A stretch of 64,000 bases of DNA. It comes from Salisediminibacterium beveridgei (GTDB lineage: Bacteria; Bacillota; Bacilli; Bacillales; Salisediminibacteriaceae). This document shows positions 25,957 to 34,499 of the stretch, piece by piece. Each line of letters begins with the position of its first letter. Position 1 is the stretch's first letter. The stretch lies in assembly GCF_001721685.1 (NCBI RefSeq), contig NZ_CP012502.1, positions 2,604,001 to 2,668,000 on the forward strand, in the 5' to 3' direction. Below the pieces are notes generated by a model. It saw only the letters and a list, made by a program, of their open reading frames with translations, was not told where the DNA came from and ran no database searches. Made by a program: the position numbers and the translations under genes.

Positions 25957-26508
25957 TCATTCACTATCCGGGAGTGCCCTCATAATCATCAATCTGACAT
26001 TCTCCTTGGCTGTTTCCACATCTGTCTGCTGCTGATTGGACAAATAGTAGGATTCCGAGGCGTGTTCGATCAATCCGATGATCAAGCGTGCAAGCTCTTC
26101 TTTTCCCGAATACGGGGTACTCGCCGGCAGGCAATTCGCCAGCCATTCGTAATAAGGCCGGTAAATCCTCTCCCACATCTCGAAGCGGTCGTCGTAGGCA
26201 AAACCCGAATAAAGAAACGTGACGAGATCGCGGTTCTCCCGGGTGGTATCAAAACTGACCTCGATGATCGTCCTAATCACGCCTGTTAAGTTCTGCTCCT
26301 CTGTGTTCGCCTGAATTCGGGTCAGTTGGTGCTGCAATATACCTGCTGCAATCTCCGTTACAAGATCGCTCTTCTTTTGAAAATAAAGGTAATACGTTCC
26401 CTGGGCAACGCCTGCCCGTTTTACAATTTGGGACACCGACGTTTTTTCATACCCTTGCTCACGGATCAACGCTGTTGCTGCCTGAATCAATCGTTCTTTT
26501 TTATTCAT
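25957..26508 (-). CDS. TetR/AcrR-family regulator
   Basis: A 183-residue regulator. The N-terminal helix-turn-helix is KTSVSQIVKRAGVAQGTYYLYFQKKSDLV (here spanning residues about 22-50). The rest is the all-helical ligand domain. It is the first gene of a minus-strand pair with the CDF transporter, 30 bp apart. A 19-bp palindrome at 26528-26546 just upstream is the likely autoregulatory operator. Confidence 0.9.
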   Translation of the reverse strand: MNKKERLIQAATALIREQGYEKTSVSQIVKRAGVAQGTYYLYFQKKSDLVTEIAAGILQHQLTRIQANTEEQNLTGVIRTIIEVSFDTTRENRDLVTFLYSGFAYDDRFEMWERIYRPYYEWLANCLPASTPYSGKEELARLIIGLIEHASESYYLSNQQQTDVETAKENVRLMIMRALPDSE

Positions 26509-26527
26509 TTGCGGGTCCCCCTTTTAA

Positions 26528-26546
26528 ATGACTGACTGTCAGTCAT
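26528..26546. promoter_or_regulatory. Palindromic operator for the TetR regulator
   Basis: A perfect palindrome ATGACTGAC-T-GTCAGTCAT lies 20 bp upstream of the TetR start codon. Form and place are typical of TetR-family autoregulation. It could also affect the divergent Nif3-like gene. Confidence 0.7.
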
Positions 26547-26605
26547 TATACAACATTCTGGAACTTGAAGCAAGTCTTCACGGGATATGATAAACTATTT
26601 TTATC

Positions 26606-27439
26606 ATGAATGCTGCTTATACCCGGAAGGATGTGTCCCGTTTGCCGAGAACCATTCAGCAAGCCCTCACCTACATCCATGCACTGGCCTCCGTACCTGA
26701 ATCCACCGTGGATGGCCTCATCAGAGGAGATGCCCATCAGCCTTTAACAGGCATCGCTGTCTGTTTTGCGCCCACAACAGCCGTCATCCGGAAAGCGAAC
26801 GAAGCAGGCTGCAATCTCCTCGTTACTCATCAACAGTTATTCCATCATCGTCCGGATGATGATGCCGGTTCACATAAGAACCAGGTTCATCGATTTAAGG
26901 AAGAATTACTGCAGGAAACAGCAATCGCTGTGTATCGATTTCATGACGGTCCCCACCAAATGAATCCGGAACTGTTAACCGATAGTCTGATCCGCAACGT
27001 TGGCTGGAACAGTCTGATAACCGGTGTGAATCGGTTTTATTCATCTGTCACGTTCACCGAACATTGTTCCGTTCAGGATATTATCGCTCACCTGAAACAT
27101 ACCCTGCGCATCTCACATGTCAGGTTGTCTGGTGACAGTGATGCCCTTTGCAAAAAAATTGGCGTATCCGCCGGATTCAGTGGATATGCACAACGGGTGA
27201 TTTCCCTTTTTACGGATGAAAATGTGGATGTGGTGATCACCGGGGAGCCCCTGGAATCCGGAGCTGCGGAATTTGTACAGGACGCAAACGCCCTCGGAAA
27301 ACAGTATGCATTAATCGTTCTCGATCACGGCGAAAGCGAAATCCCCGGCATGATAAAAACGGCAAAAATGCTCACACAATCCTTTCCGGAAGTGCCTGTT
27401 CATTTCATCCGCAACGAGCTTGCTTTTGAAGTGAAATGA
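26606..27439 (+). CDS. Nif3-like dinuclear metal centre protein, divergent
   Basis: A 277-residue protein of the Nif3/YqfO (GTP cyclohydrolase I type 2-like) family. The metal-site motif is CNLLVTHQQLFHH, where LIVTHHPLFF is usual. The C-terminal motif is VLDHGESEIPG, where GHxxSE is usual. The central PII-like insert of YqfO is absent. Function is unsettled in the family. No good ribosome site precedes the ATG at 26606. GTG 26633 or TTG 26642 after GGAAGGA are alternatives. Confidence 0.75.
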   Translation: MNAAYTRKDVSRLPRTIQQALTYIHALASVPESTVDGLIRGDAHQPLTGIAVCFAPTTAVIRKANEAGCNLLVTHQQLFHHRPDDDAGSHKNQVHRFKEELLQETAIAVYRFHDGPHQMNPELLTDSLIRNVGWNSLITGVNRFYSSVTFTEHCSVQDIIAHLKHTLRISHVRLSGDSDALCKKIGVSAGFSGYAQRVISLFTDENVDVVITGEPLESGAAEFVQDANALGKQYALIVLDHGESEIPGMIKTAKMLTQSFPEVPVHFIRNELAFEVK

Positions 27440-27457
27440 TCCGGCACCTGATCCATT

Positions 27458-27994
27458 CTACCGCATCAGATGCCGGATCAATTCGGAGCTTTCCTCTTCA
27501 CTGATGATGGCTTCGCGGTACTGCTGGTCTGCAAAGCCTTGTTCGATCATATGATCAAACAGCTGCAGGAGATTGTCATAGTAGCCATTTACATTCAACA
27601 GACAGCATGGCTTCTCGTGATACCCGATCTTTGCCCAGCTGTAAACTTCAAACCATTCTTCCAAGGTACCGAGTCCACCCGGAAATGCAATGAAAGCATC
27701 TGCTTCTTCCATCATGACCTTTTTACGTTCCGGCATATCTTTCACGATGCGAAGATCTGTCAAGCGGCTGAATGCCCGCTCTTGTTCTGCCAGTTTCTCA
27801 GGCATCACGCCGATCACGTTGCCACCGTAATCCAGCGAACCATCGGCCATGGCGCGCATACAGCCGATCCCGGCCCCTCCGTAAACCAGCGTCAGTCCGT
27901 TTTCAGCCAATGTTTTTCCCAGCTCATAAGCGGCTTGTAAATAGACCGGATGACTGCCATCCCGCGATCCGCAAAAAACTGTAATCGCCTTCAT
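27458..27994 (-). CDS. LOG-family phosphoribohydrolase (YvdD-like)
   Basis: A 178-residue protein with the family motif PGGLGTLEEWFEVYSW and the Rossmann-like GGAGIGCMRAMADG. LOG proteins hydrolyse nucleoside 5'-monophosphates of cytokinin type. In Bacillus the physiological role is unclear. GGAGTG precedes the ATG at 27994. Convergent with the Nif3-like gene, with only 18 bp between stops. Confidence 0.88.
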   Translation of the reverse strand: MKAITVFCGSRDGSHPVYLQAAYELGKTLAENGLTLVYGGAGIGCMRAMADGSLDYGGNVIGVMPEKLAEQERAFSRLTDLRIVKDMPERKKVMMEEADAFIAFPGGLGTLEEWFEVYSWAKIGYHEKPCCLLNVNGYYDNLLQLFDHMIEQGFADQQYREAIISEEESSELIRHLMR

Positions 27995-28010
27995 GGTACC
28001 ACTCCACTTC

Positions 28011-28403
28011 CTATGTTTCTGTTGTTTTGAGTTTTAAGGTGATGATCAGAAATGCAACAAAACTGATCAGATACACCGACCCGCCGACGATGTAAAAAAT
28101 CAATGTGAAGGTTTCCGGCAGCCCCAGAGGATTCACCTGATAGAGTAACATCCCGAGATTCAGACTCACTGAACCAATTATTGCAGTCCAGACATGCACT
28201 GCCGTAAGCTTGGGCATATTCGGGTTACATGCCAGATAGAAGATACCCCAGGCAAGCGTCGTCAAAAAACCCGAAACCAGCATGTGGGCATGGAATGTAC
28301 GGAGCTCATAACTCCCCGCCCCTGCCATGTGAGAACCGATGAATACACCGACAAGCCCAAAGATCGCTGCCGTGATTAAAAGTGCTTTTGCGTATGACCG
28401 CAT
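28011..28403 (-). CDS. Four-helix haem-copper oxidase subunit I-like small membrane protein
   Basis: A protein of about 130 residues with four membrane helices. The second carries FHAHMLVSGFL (His at about 38 and 40), recalling the haem-ligating helix of haem-copper oxidase subunit I. Short proteins of this kind are often annotated as cytochrome c oxidase in Bacillaceae, but a full enzyme is not encoded here. An ATG at 28412 overlaps the stop of the sodium channel gene. The ATG at 28403 is better spaced from GAGAGGA. Confidence 0.65.
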   Translation of the reverse strand: MRSYAKALLITAAIFGLVGVFIGSHMAGAGSYELRTFHAHMLVSGFLTTLAWGIFYLACNPNMPKLTAVHVWTAIIGSVSLNLGMLLYQVNPLGLPETFTLIFYIVGGSVYLISFVAFLIITLKLKTTET

Positions 28404-28408
28404 ATCCC

Positions 28409-29227
28409 TCATTCCTCTCGATCCGACGCCTGATGGTCACGCGTTTCCATCAGGATCGTTTTAATGTCCGCCATATCCTGCTTCAGCTCTGCATTTTCCT
28501 TAAAGAGCCTTTCCATCTGTTCGTTGTGCACTTCTTCATTCTCGTGCCCGAGATAATCCAGAATCACCGCCACGACAAGGTTCAATATGACTAATGCGCC
28601 AATGACAATGAATGAAATGAAATAAACCCAGGCCAGGGGCATTTCAGCAATGATCGGTCTGGCCACCTGACTCGCCCAGGATTCAAACGTCACCACCTGC
28701 ATCAACGTAAACAACGACATATGAAAGCTGCCGAAAAATTCATCCGGCAGTACGCCTCGGAAAAACGTCGTACCGATAATCGCATAAATCGAGAAGATCA
28801 ATGTGGTCAATCCAAGAATACCTGTCAGAGCAGGCAAGGAGCGCACCAGGGAATCGATGATTTTCCGAAGAGCCGGGATTGCCGGAATCATCCGGATCAG
28901 TCTGAGCACCCGGATCAATCGAAGTACACTGACGAGCGGCGTAGCGTAGAAGATGAGACTCAATGCCACAATTGTAAAATCAAAATGATTCCACGGATCC
29001 TTGAAATAGCCTTTGATGCCAAGACCCGTCATCTTCAAAACCAGCTCCGCGACAAAAATCCACACAATCAGTGTGTCAAAAGCAAGAAGTGTCCTGTTCC
29101 CTGGCAAGTAGGATTCTGCTACAATCACCAGCCCGTTGAGGATAATAACCCCGATGATCAGCGGCTGAAACCACGGGTGCTCCACCACCTGTCTTATCTT
29201 ATTTCGTACTGTATATGTATCTGACAT
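28409..29227 (-). CDS. NaChBac-type voltage-gated sodium channel
   Basis: A 272-residue single-repeat six-helix channel. S4 has regularly spaced arginines at about residues 103, 106, 109 and 112 (VLRLIRVLRLIRM). The pore selectivity filter TFESWAS (180-186) closely matches TLESWAS of Bacillus NaChBac. The C-terminal region (about 240-262) is a coiled coil for tetramer assembly. In alkaliphiles such channels supply Na+ for motility and pH homeostasis. The ATG at 29227 is preferred over an upstream TTG. Its 3' end overlaps the next gene by the ATGA arrangement. Confidence 0.93.
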   Translation of the reverse strand: MSDTYTVRNKIRQVVEHPWFQPLIIGVIILNGLVIVAESYLPGNRTLLAFDTLIVWIFVAELVLKMTGLGIKGYFKDPWNHFDFTIVALSLIFYATPLVSVLRLIRVLRLIRMIPAIPALRKIIDSLVRSLPALTGILGLTTLIFSIYAIIGTTFFRGVLPDEFFGSFHMSLFTLMQVVTFESWASQVARPIIAEMPLAWVYFISFIVIGALVILNLVVAVILDYLGHENEEVHNEQMERLFKENAELKQDMADIKTILMETRDHQASDREE

Positions 29228-29321
29228 GTCTATCAACCTGCACTTCTATGGATTTTCTGACTTCATGAGTATAGCATGTCCGCTACAGGGATGAAACCAG
29301 TGAGCTGCACTCATTCCCCTC

Positions 29322-29849
29322 TCACTCCTGCACGTGAATCACGTTAATGCCGTAGCGCTCCAGATAGGATTTTGCCACTTCATCCGGGTATCCTTCCGCA
29401 TAGTACACCGTTTTGATCCCGGCTCCGTTTATTTTTTCCGCACACTGCCTGCAGGGAAACGTTGTGGAAAACAAGACACTGTTTTCCGTCGAAATCCCTC
29501 GCCGCTGCATTTGAAACATTGCATTGGCTTCCGCATGAAAGGCATCACACGGATACTCATCGAGATACTCGCCCGACTTGATCAATCCCTGTTTTTTTGC
29601 CTCGAACCGCGGACACCCGCCGTCCACACAGTGCGGCTGACCGGATGGGTATCCGTTATATCCCGTGGACAAAATGTTCCGTTTGTCTTTTTCCAGACTG
29701 TTGACGATCACGGCACCGACTCGTCTGGAACCGCATGTTGACCGTAATGAAGCGATATACGCTTTGGACATGAAATACTGTTCCCAATCGTCCCTCACCC
29801 CTAATGGAATTTCATTCACCAATGCCTTGATTTCTTTCAATATACTCAT
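29322..29849 (-). CDS. comEB: ComEB/dCMP deaminase family protein
   Basis: A 175-residue zinc-dependent cytidine/deoxycytidylate deaminase-fold protein. The zinc motifs are HAEANAMFQM and FPCRQCAEKI. RSTCGSRRVGAVIV is the conserved opening of the dCMP deaminase family. It probably converts dCMP to dUMP. The ATG at 29849 follows GAGGTG, and an ORF open to 29888 lacks a ribosome site. It is not in a com operon here and stands alone, divergent from the HesB-like gene. Confidence 0.85.
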   Translation of the reverse strand: MSILKEIKALVNEIPLGVRDDWEQYFMSKAYIASLRSTCGSRRVGAVIVNSLEKDKRNILSTGYNGYPSGQPHCVDGGCPRFEAKKQGLIKSGEYLDEYPCDAFHAEANAMFQMQRRGISTENSVLFSTTFPCRQCAEKINGAGIKTVYYAEGYPDEVAKSYLERYGINVIHVQE

Positions 29850-29994
29850 CGCACACCCACACCTCAGCTTCAGAAATTTACTTCGCACACTGATTTTATT
29901 GTATCATTTGAAAAGCGATAAGGGTGCATGCTTTTTTCAGAAGATTCAATTATGCTACACTGAGAAAAATATCTTTAACTAGGAGGGGTCTTCG

Positions 29995-30285
29995 ATGCAC
30001 GTCACCCCGGAAGCGCACGACTTTATCTTATCTCTTGCGGATCGGCTGAATAAACATACGGTACAGATTGCCTATCGCGGCAACAAACGCTGAGGTGCAT
30101 CGGATTTCCGGCTGACTCTGGACGAGTCGCCTCCAGATGATGATTGCACCATGCACGAAAAGGATGGTCTGATCTATTGCATCACCCCATCAGCCATACC
30201 ACATCAGAAACGTCTCAGGATCGTCTATGAAAATAAACGATTAGCATTACTGGATACGGATGCACCGAATGGAGGGACTGCATGA
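29995..30285 (+). CDS. HesB/IscA-like selenoprotein (in-frame UGA at codon 33)
   Basis: From the ATG at 29995 (preceded by AGGAGGGG) the frame meets a TGA at 30091-30093 and then stays open to the TGA at 30283-30285. Read through, it gives 96 residues: a start like VTPEAHDFILSLADRL, the loop AYRGNKR-U-GASDFRLTLDE, and PPDDD, then a terminal beta region. HesB-like proteins of Bacilli have a Cys-Gly-Gly segment followed by LxLDEP at this place, so the UGA replaces a cysteine. A SECIS-like hairpin follows (30110-30131). The stop overlaps the start of the SDR gene (ATGA), which argues that the full frame is translated. A pseudogene is the main alternative. Confidence 0.8.
30110..30131 (+). promoter_or_regulatory. 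Bacterial SECIS-like hairpin for UGA at 30091
   Basis: Lower stem GGC (30110-30112) with GCC (30129-30131), a bulged U at 30113, upper stem GACTC (30114-30118) with GAGTC (30124-30128), and apical loop UGGAC. The loop starts 25 bases after the UGA and has G at positions 2 and 3. A bulged U beneath a short upper stem and a G among the first loop bases are the features SelB recognises in E. coli SECIS elements. Confidence 0.7.
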
Positions 30286-31175
30286 TGGACAAAGCACTTG
30301 TTCTTGGCGGCACCCGCTTTTTTGGCAAGCGGGTAGTCGAAAAACTGTTAGAGGACGGAATCGAAGTAACGCTTGCAACCAGAGGAACCGGGGGAAATCC
30401 CTTTGGAACAAGGGTCCACCACCTGAAAGTGGACCGCTTTGATCGCGGATCGATGGAGAAAAATTTCCAAGACGGGGAATGGGATGTGATCATCGACCAG
30501 ATCTGTTTCTCCCCTGATGACGCTTTCGACGCTGTCGAGATTTTCAAAGACCGTACTGAACGGTACATCTTCACTTCCACCTTAAGTGTTTATGAAATGA
30601 ATGGAAAAGCCGAAAAGGTCGAAGAAGATTTCGATCCCACGAGCTATCCTGTCGAATTCGGGCGCAAGGAACAATTCACCTATGGTGAGGGGAAACGGCT
30701 GGCTGAAGCAGTATTTGCTCAGCACGCACCGTTTCCCGTCGTGATGATCAGGCCTCCGATTGTTGTGGGAACCGACGATTACACGAAGCGACTTCAATTT
30801 CATATGGAACGCATCAAGGGGAAAGTCCCCATCGGTCTGGATGCTCCTGGAGCCGAGCTTTCATTTGTAGATGCTGAGGAGCTGGCCTCCTTCATTCACT
30901 GGAGTGCCACTCAGTCGTTTGACGGTCCTGTCAATACGAGCAGCCCGGACCACATGACGCTCGACAGGATGCTTCGTGACATGCATAAGGTTCTTGGAAC
31001 AGGAGAAGTGATCGTAAAACCGTCGCAAGAAACGGAAACGGCTTCCCCCATGAACTTTCCCACCTCCTTTTATCAAAACTCGAACCGGGCAACGACTCTC
31101 GGTTATTCGTTCAGTCCCATGTCCGACTGGTTCAGTGGATTGATTCAAAAACTTGATGATCATTCCGAAAATTGA
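30282..31175 (+). CDS. NAD-dependent epimerase/dehydratase (extended SDR)
   Basis: A 297-residue extended short-chain dehydrogenase. The nucleotide motif LVLGGTRFFGKRVVEKL is at the N-terminus, and YGEGKRLAE holds the Tyr-x3-Lys catalytic pair. Substrate is not evident. The C-terminal domain is of the nucleoside-sugar epimerase or isoflavone-reductase-like kind. Its ATG overlaps the stop of the HesB-like selenoprotein gene, and GGAGGG lies inside that gene's end, so the two are coupled. Confidence 0.85.
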   Translation: MMDKALVLGGTRFFGKRVVEKLLEDGIEVTLATRGTGGNPFGTRVHHLKVDRFDRGSMEKNFQDGEWDVIIDQICFSPDDAFDAVEIFKDRTERYIFTSTLSVYEMNGKAEKVEEDFDPTSYPVEFGRKEQFTYGEGKRLAEAVFAQHAPFPVVMIRPPIVVGTDDYTKRLQFHMERIKGKVPIGLDAPGAELSFVDAEELASFIHWSATQSFDGPVNTSSPDHMTLDRMLRDMHKVLGTGEVIVKPSQETETASPMNFPTSFYQNSNRATTLGYSFSPMSDWFSGLIQKLDDHSEN

Positions 31176-31182
31176 TCTGACT

Positions 31183-31202
31183 CTCCCGGTATATACCGGG
31201 AG
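31183..31202 (+). terminator. Hairpin terminator
   Basis: An 8-bp stem CTCCCGGT/ACCGGGAG (31183-31190 with 31195-31202) is followed by TTTTTATATTT, just after the SDR gene. Confidence 0.9.
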
Positions 31203-31310
31203 TTTTTATATTTCCGGGAAGTTTGAATAAAAGATACGTGCAGGTTTCCAATCGCAGGAAAACAGGTATAAGGAGCATAGTTTGCCACAATGTAATGGAG
31301 GTTGTTTGTT

Positions 31311-32645
31311 ATGAAAAAAGTTACCCGGAAATACCTGGATGATTTACTTGAACAGTTCAATACCCAATACAGCGACAAGAAAGAATACGCTCAAGCGGTA
31401 GAAAGTTTCCTGGGAACGATCGCACCGGTTTTGGATAAACACCCGCATTGGCGAGACGATAATGTAACGGAACGTCTCCTCTACCCTGATCGTCTTATCA
31501 CATTCAAAGTTGAGTGGTTAGACGACGATGGAAACATGAGGATCAATCTAGGTTACCGGGTGCAATTTAATCAAGCCCTCGGACCCTACAAAGGCGGTCT
31601 TCGTTTTGATCCCAGTGTGACATCAAGTGTTGTACAGTTCCTCGGATTTGAGCAAACCTTCAAAAATGCCCTGACGGATTTACCACTCGGGAGTGGCAAG
31701 GGCGGTGCAGATTTCGACCCGTCTGAAGCTTCTGACACTGAAGTAAAGCGTTTTTGCGAAGCCTTTATGGATGAACTCGCACGGCACATTGGACCGGACA
31801 CAGATGTCCCTGCAGGGGATGTCGGTGTGGGAAACAGCGAAATCGGCCATTTGATCGACCGATATGAACAAATCACTCACTCGAAAACGCCCGGTGTCCT
31901 GACCGGAAAACCACTCGAAAGAGGCGGGATTCAAGGCCGGGTGGAAGCAACGGGGTATGGCCTGATTTATTTTGTTGAGGAAATGCTTACTGGTAAGGGG
32001 GATGATTTTACCGCTAAGCGAATCGTCGTCTCCGGTGCCGGCAATGTCTCGCTCCATGCAATGAAAAAAGCGGTCGAAGAAGGGGCTATCGTCCTCGCAT
32101 GCAGCGATTCATCCGGTGCGATCCATTGCGCGGACGGGCTCGACCCCGATGTCATCGAAACGATCAAAAACAAGGGGCAATCCCTGAAGGACTATGCTTC
32201 CAACGAGAGTCAGATTACTCATCATCCCGATTCAAGTGCGATCTGGCAATTCGATTGTGATATCGCTTTGCCGTGCGCCATGGAGAACGAATTGAATGAA
32301 TCAGACGCCCAGCAACTGATCGAGAACGGCATTCAACTCGTTGCTGAGGGGGCAAACATGCCCTGCACACCGGAAGCAATTAACCTGTTCCTTGATCAAG
32401 GGATTCTGTTTGGTCCCGGAAAGGCCGCCAACGCAGGCGGCGTTGTGGTTTCCCTGTTTGAAATGGCTCAGGCCAACGAGCGCATACCGTGGACGTTTAA
32501 TCATACAGATGAACAGCTGAAAAAGCAGATGTCTGTGATTTACCGGAACGTGAAGGATGCCGCTGATCACTATGGAGACGGTCACGATTTGGATCAAGGG
32601 GCTAATATCGCCGGTTTTATCAGAGTCATTCAAGCGATGAGCTGA
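31311..32645 (+). CDS. gdhA: NADP-type glutamate dehydrogenase
   Basis: A 444-residue class I hexameric glutamate dehydrogenase interconverting 2-oxoglutarate plus ammonium and glutamate. Hallmarks are GPYKGGLRFDPSV, the catalytic-lysine region LPLGSGKGGADFDP, PAGDVGVGNSEIGHL and the nucleotide-binding segment IVVSGAGNVSLHAMKK. Sequence type and length point to NADP(H) specificity and an ammonium assimilation role. GGAGG lies 9 bases before the ATG at 31311. Confidence 0.93.
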   Translation: MKKVTRKYLDDLLEQFNTQYSDKKEYAQAVESFLGTIAPVLDKHPHWRDDNVTERLLYPDRLITFKVEWLDDDGNMRINLGYRVQFNQALGPYKGGLRFDPSVTSSVVQFLGFEQTFKNALTDLPLGSGKGGADFDPSEASDTEVKRFCEAFMDELARHIGPDTDVPAGDVGVGNSEIGHLIDRYEQITHSKTPGVLTGKPLERGGIQGRVEATGYGLIYFVEEMLTGKGDDFTAKRIVVSGAGNVSLHAMKKAVEEGAIVLACSDSSGAIHCADGLDPDVIETIKNKGQSLKDYASNESQITHHPDSSAIWQFDCDIALPCAMENELNESDAQQLIENGIQLVAEGANMPCTPEAINLFLDQGILFGPGKAANAGGVVVSLFEMAQANERIPWTFNHTDEQLKKQMSVIYRNVKDAADHYGDGHDLDQGANIAGFIRVIQAMS

Positions 32646-32745
32646 TTTTCTTGCAAAAACATCCACTGATTTAAAACTTCACAGACAGTGTAATTGATCC
32701 TGCCTTTTCATTACGTGTACAATAGAATAAAAGGAGGAATCACCT

Positions 32746-34215
32746 ATGTCTCAATCTGTGAAACAAGACACTTTCGGCTGGAACCTCGAACAAAGCTATG
32801 TCCGTTCATTGCCTGAACGTTTTTATACGGTGACAGATCCACAACCAGTAAAGGACCCTCACCTCTTGCTGTTAAACGACGAATTGGCTAAAGAGTTAGG
32901 GTTGAATCCTGATGCTGTAACCGATGAAGTTGTCGGCGTCCTGTCCGGCAACGCATTCCCGAAAGGGGCACTTCCCTTTTCCCAGAGCTATGCAGGGCAT
33001 CAGTTCGGTCAGTTCACCATGCTTGGCGATGGCCGGGCGATCATGATCGGTGAACAAATCACGCCTGAAGGGAAGCGGCTGGATTTGCAACTGAAAGGCT
33101 CAGGACGAACCGATTACTCGAGAGGTGGTGACGGGCGTGCTGCTCTCGGACCAATGCTGAGAGAATACCTGATCTCTGAAGCCCTCTATGCGATGAAAAT
33201 CCCTGCGAACCGGGCATTGTCCATTACCCTCACCGGTGAACCGGTGTTCCGGCAAACCGTCCAACCCGGTGCAATTTTGACCCGTGTGGCGGACAGTCAT
33301 CTCCGGGTTGGGACGTTTCAATTTGCGGCACAGTTTGGTGATGATGGCGACGTGAAGAAGCTGGCGGATTATGCCATCTTGCGTCACGATCCCGATCTCG
33401 AAGAGCAACCGGAAAAATATCACCACTTTTTCCAACGGGTGATGGATCGCCAGGCCAAACTGATGGCCGACTGGCTTCATGTCGGCTTCATCCATGGCGT
33501 CATGAACACCGACAACATGAGCATCAGCGGCGAATCGATTGATTTCGGTCCTTGTGCATTTTTAGATGATTATGACCCGGCGACCGTCTTCAGTTCCATT
33601 GACCGTGAGGGTCGCTATGCCTACGGTAACCAGCCCTATATTGCATCGTGGAACCTCGCTCGCCTTGCGGAAACATTGATTTCTTTGATTCACGATGACC
33701 AGGATGAAGCCGTCAAGCTTCTTCAAAAAGATCTGGAACAGTTTGCGACGCTCTACCAGAACTACTGGCTCGAAGGCATGCGCAGAAAACTTGGACTGAA
33801 AGAAGCGAAAGATAACGACCGGTCACTCTTTAATGACTTACTGCAATGGATGGAAGAACATCACGCCGATTTTACCAATACCTTCCGATCCCTCAGTAAC
33901 GGAAAAGAACCTGAGGGGACCGATACCGCATTGCGTGAATGGATCGCCCACTGGCACCAGCGCCTTGCAGATGAAGGGGCATCGGTGGATAACGCTCATG
34001 CACAGATGAAGCAGGTCAACCCGGTGGTTATTCCAAGAAATCACCTGGTCGAAGAAGCGCTGCAGAAGGCAGAGACTGACAGTGACATGACCTTCTTTCG
34101 GGATTTATTACAGGCCGTTCGCCAGCCTTACGATGAAAATGAATTAACCAAACGCTTCACCACCCCACCGCCACCTGATTTTACCGACGGGTATCAGACG
34201 TTTTGTGGCACTTAA
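32746..34215 (+). CDS. selO: SelO/YdiU-family protein AMPylator
   Basis: A 489-residue pseudokinase-fold SelO protein that transfers AMP to protein Ser/Thr/Tyr in studied members. Motifs seen are SYAGHQFGQFTMLGDGRA, LKGSGRTDYSRGGDGRAALG, HGVMNTDNMSISG and IDFGPCAFLDDY. The C-terminus ends TFCGT. This is the bacterial cysteine form of the position that is selenocysteine in vertebrate SelO. AAAGGAGG precedes the ATG. A terminator follows. Confidence 0.93.
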   Translation: MSQSVKQDTFGWNLEQSYVRSLPERFYTVTDPQPVKDPHLLLLNDELAKELGLNPDAVTDEVVGVLSGNAFPKGALPFSQSYAGHQFGQFTMLGDGRAIMIGEQITPEGKRLDLQLKGSGRTDYSRGGDGRAALGPMLREYLISEALYAMKIPANRALSITLTGEPVFRQTVQPGAILTRVADSHLRVGTFQFAAQFGDDGDVKKLADYAILRHDPDLEEQPEKYHHFFQRVMDRQAKLMADWLHVGFIHGVMNTDNMSISGESIDFGPCAFLDDYDPATVFSSIDREGRYAYGNQPYIASWNLARLAETLISLIHDDQDEAVKLLQKDLEQFATLYQNYWLEGMRRKLGLKEAKDNDRSLFNDLLQWMEEHHADFTNTFRSLSNGKEPEGTDTALREWIAHWHQRLADEGASVDNAHAQMKQVNPVVIPRNHLVEEALQKAETDSDMTFFRDLLQAVRQPYDENELTKRFTTPPPPDFTDGYQTFCGT

Positions 34216-34233
34216 TCGATTGACTTTGAGGAG

Positions 34234-34264
34234 AAAGGCCCTCCATAACAAGGGAAGGGCCTTT
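34234..34264 (+). terminator. Hairpin terminator
   Basis: A 9-bp stem AAAGGCCCT/AGGGCCTTT (34234-34242 with 34256-34264) lies just after selO. Confidence 0.8.
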
Positions 34265-34450
34265 CATCATTTGCATGCCCCCGCTCTCTCGTATGAGAAG
34301 GCACTTCAAGTTTCCCCGCGTCTCGAAGTGCCCTTCACCAACTCGCGCAGGGCAGTTGGTCCCTGCGTCATATCAGGAAATGCGCGCCACGAGGTGTGAT
34401 GGGGCACTTCCGTGCACCCGGACGTCACCAAATGCCGCCAATGAAAAAAA

Positions 34451-34485
34451 CCCCGGACCGGGAGGCTTCAGCCTCAGATCCAGGG
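34451..34485 (-). terminator. Terminator of DoxX copy A
   Basis: A stem built from an inner GAGGCT/AGCCTC and an outer GGACCGGGG/CCCTGGATC-type pairing, followed on the minus strand by seven T. The same structure follows copy B. Confidence 0.75.
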
Positions 34486-34499
34486 ATTGGTCAAATGTG

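Noticed and set aside
34201..34215. Possible selenocysteine at the SelO C-terminus
   Set aside because: The codon is TGT (Cys) in TFCGT and the gene ends with TAA, the normal bacterial form.
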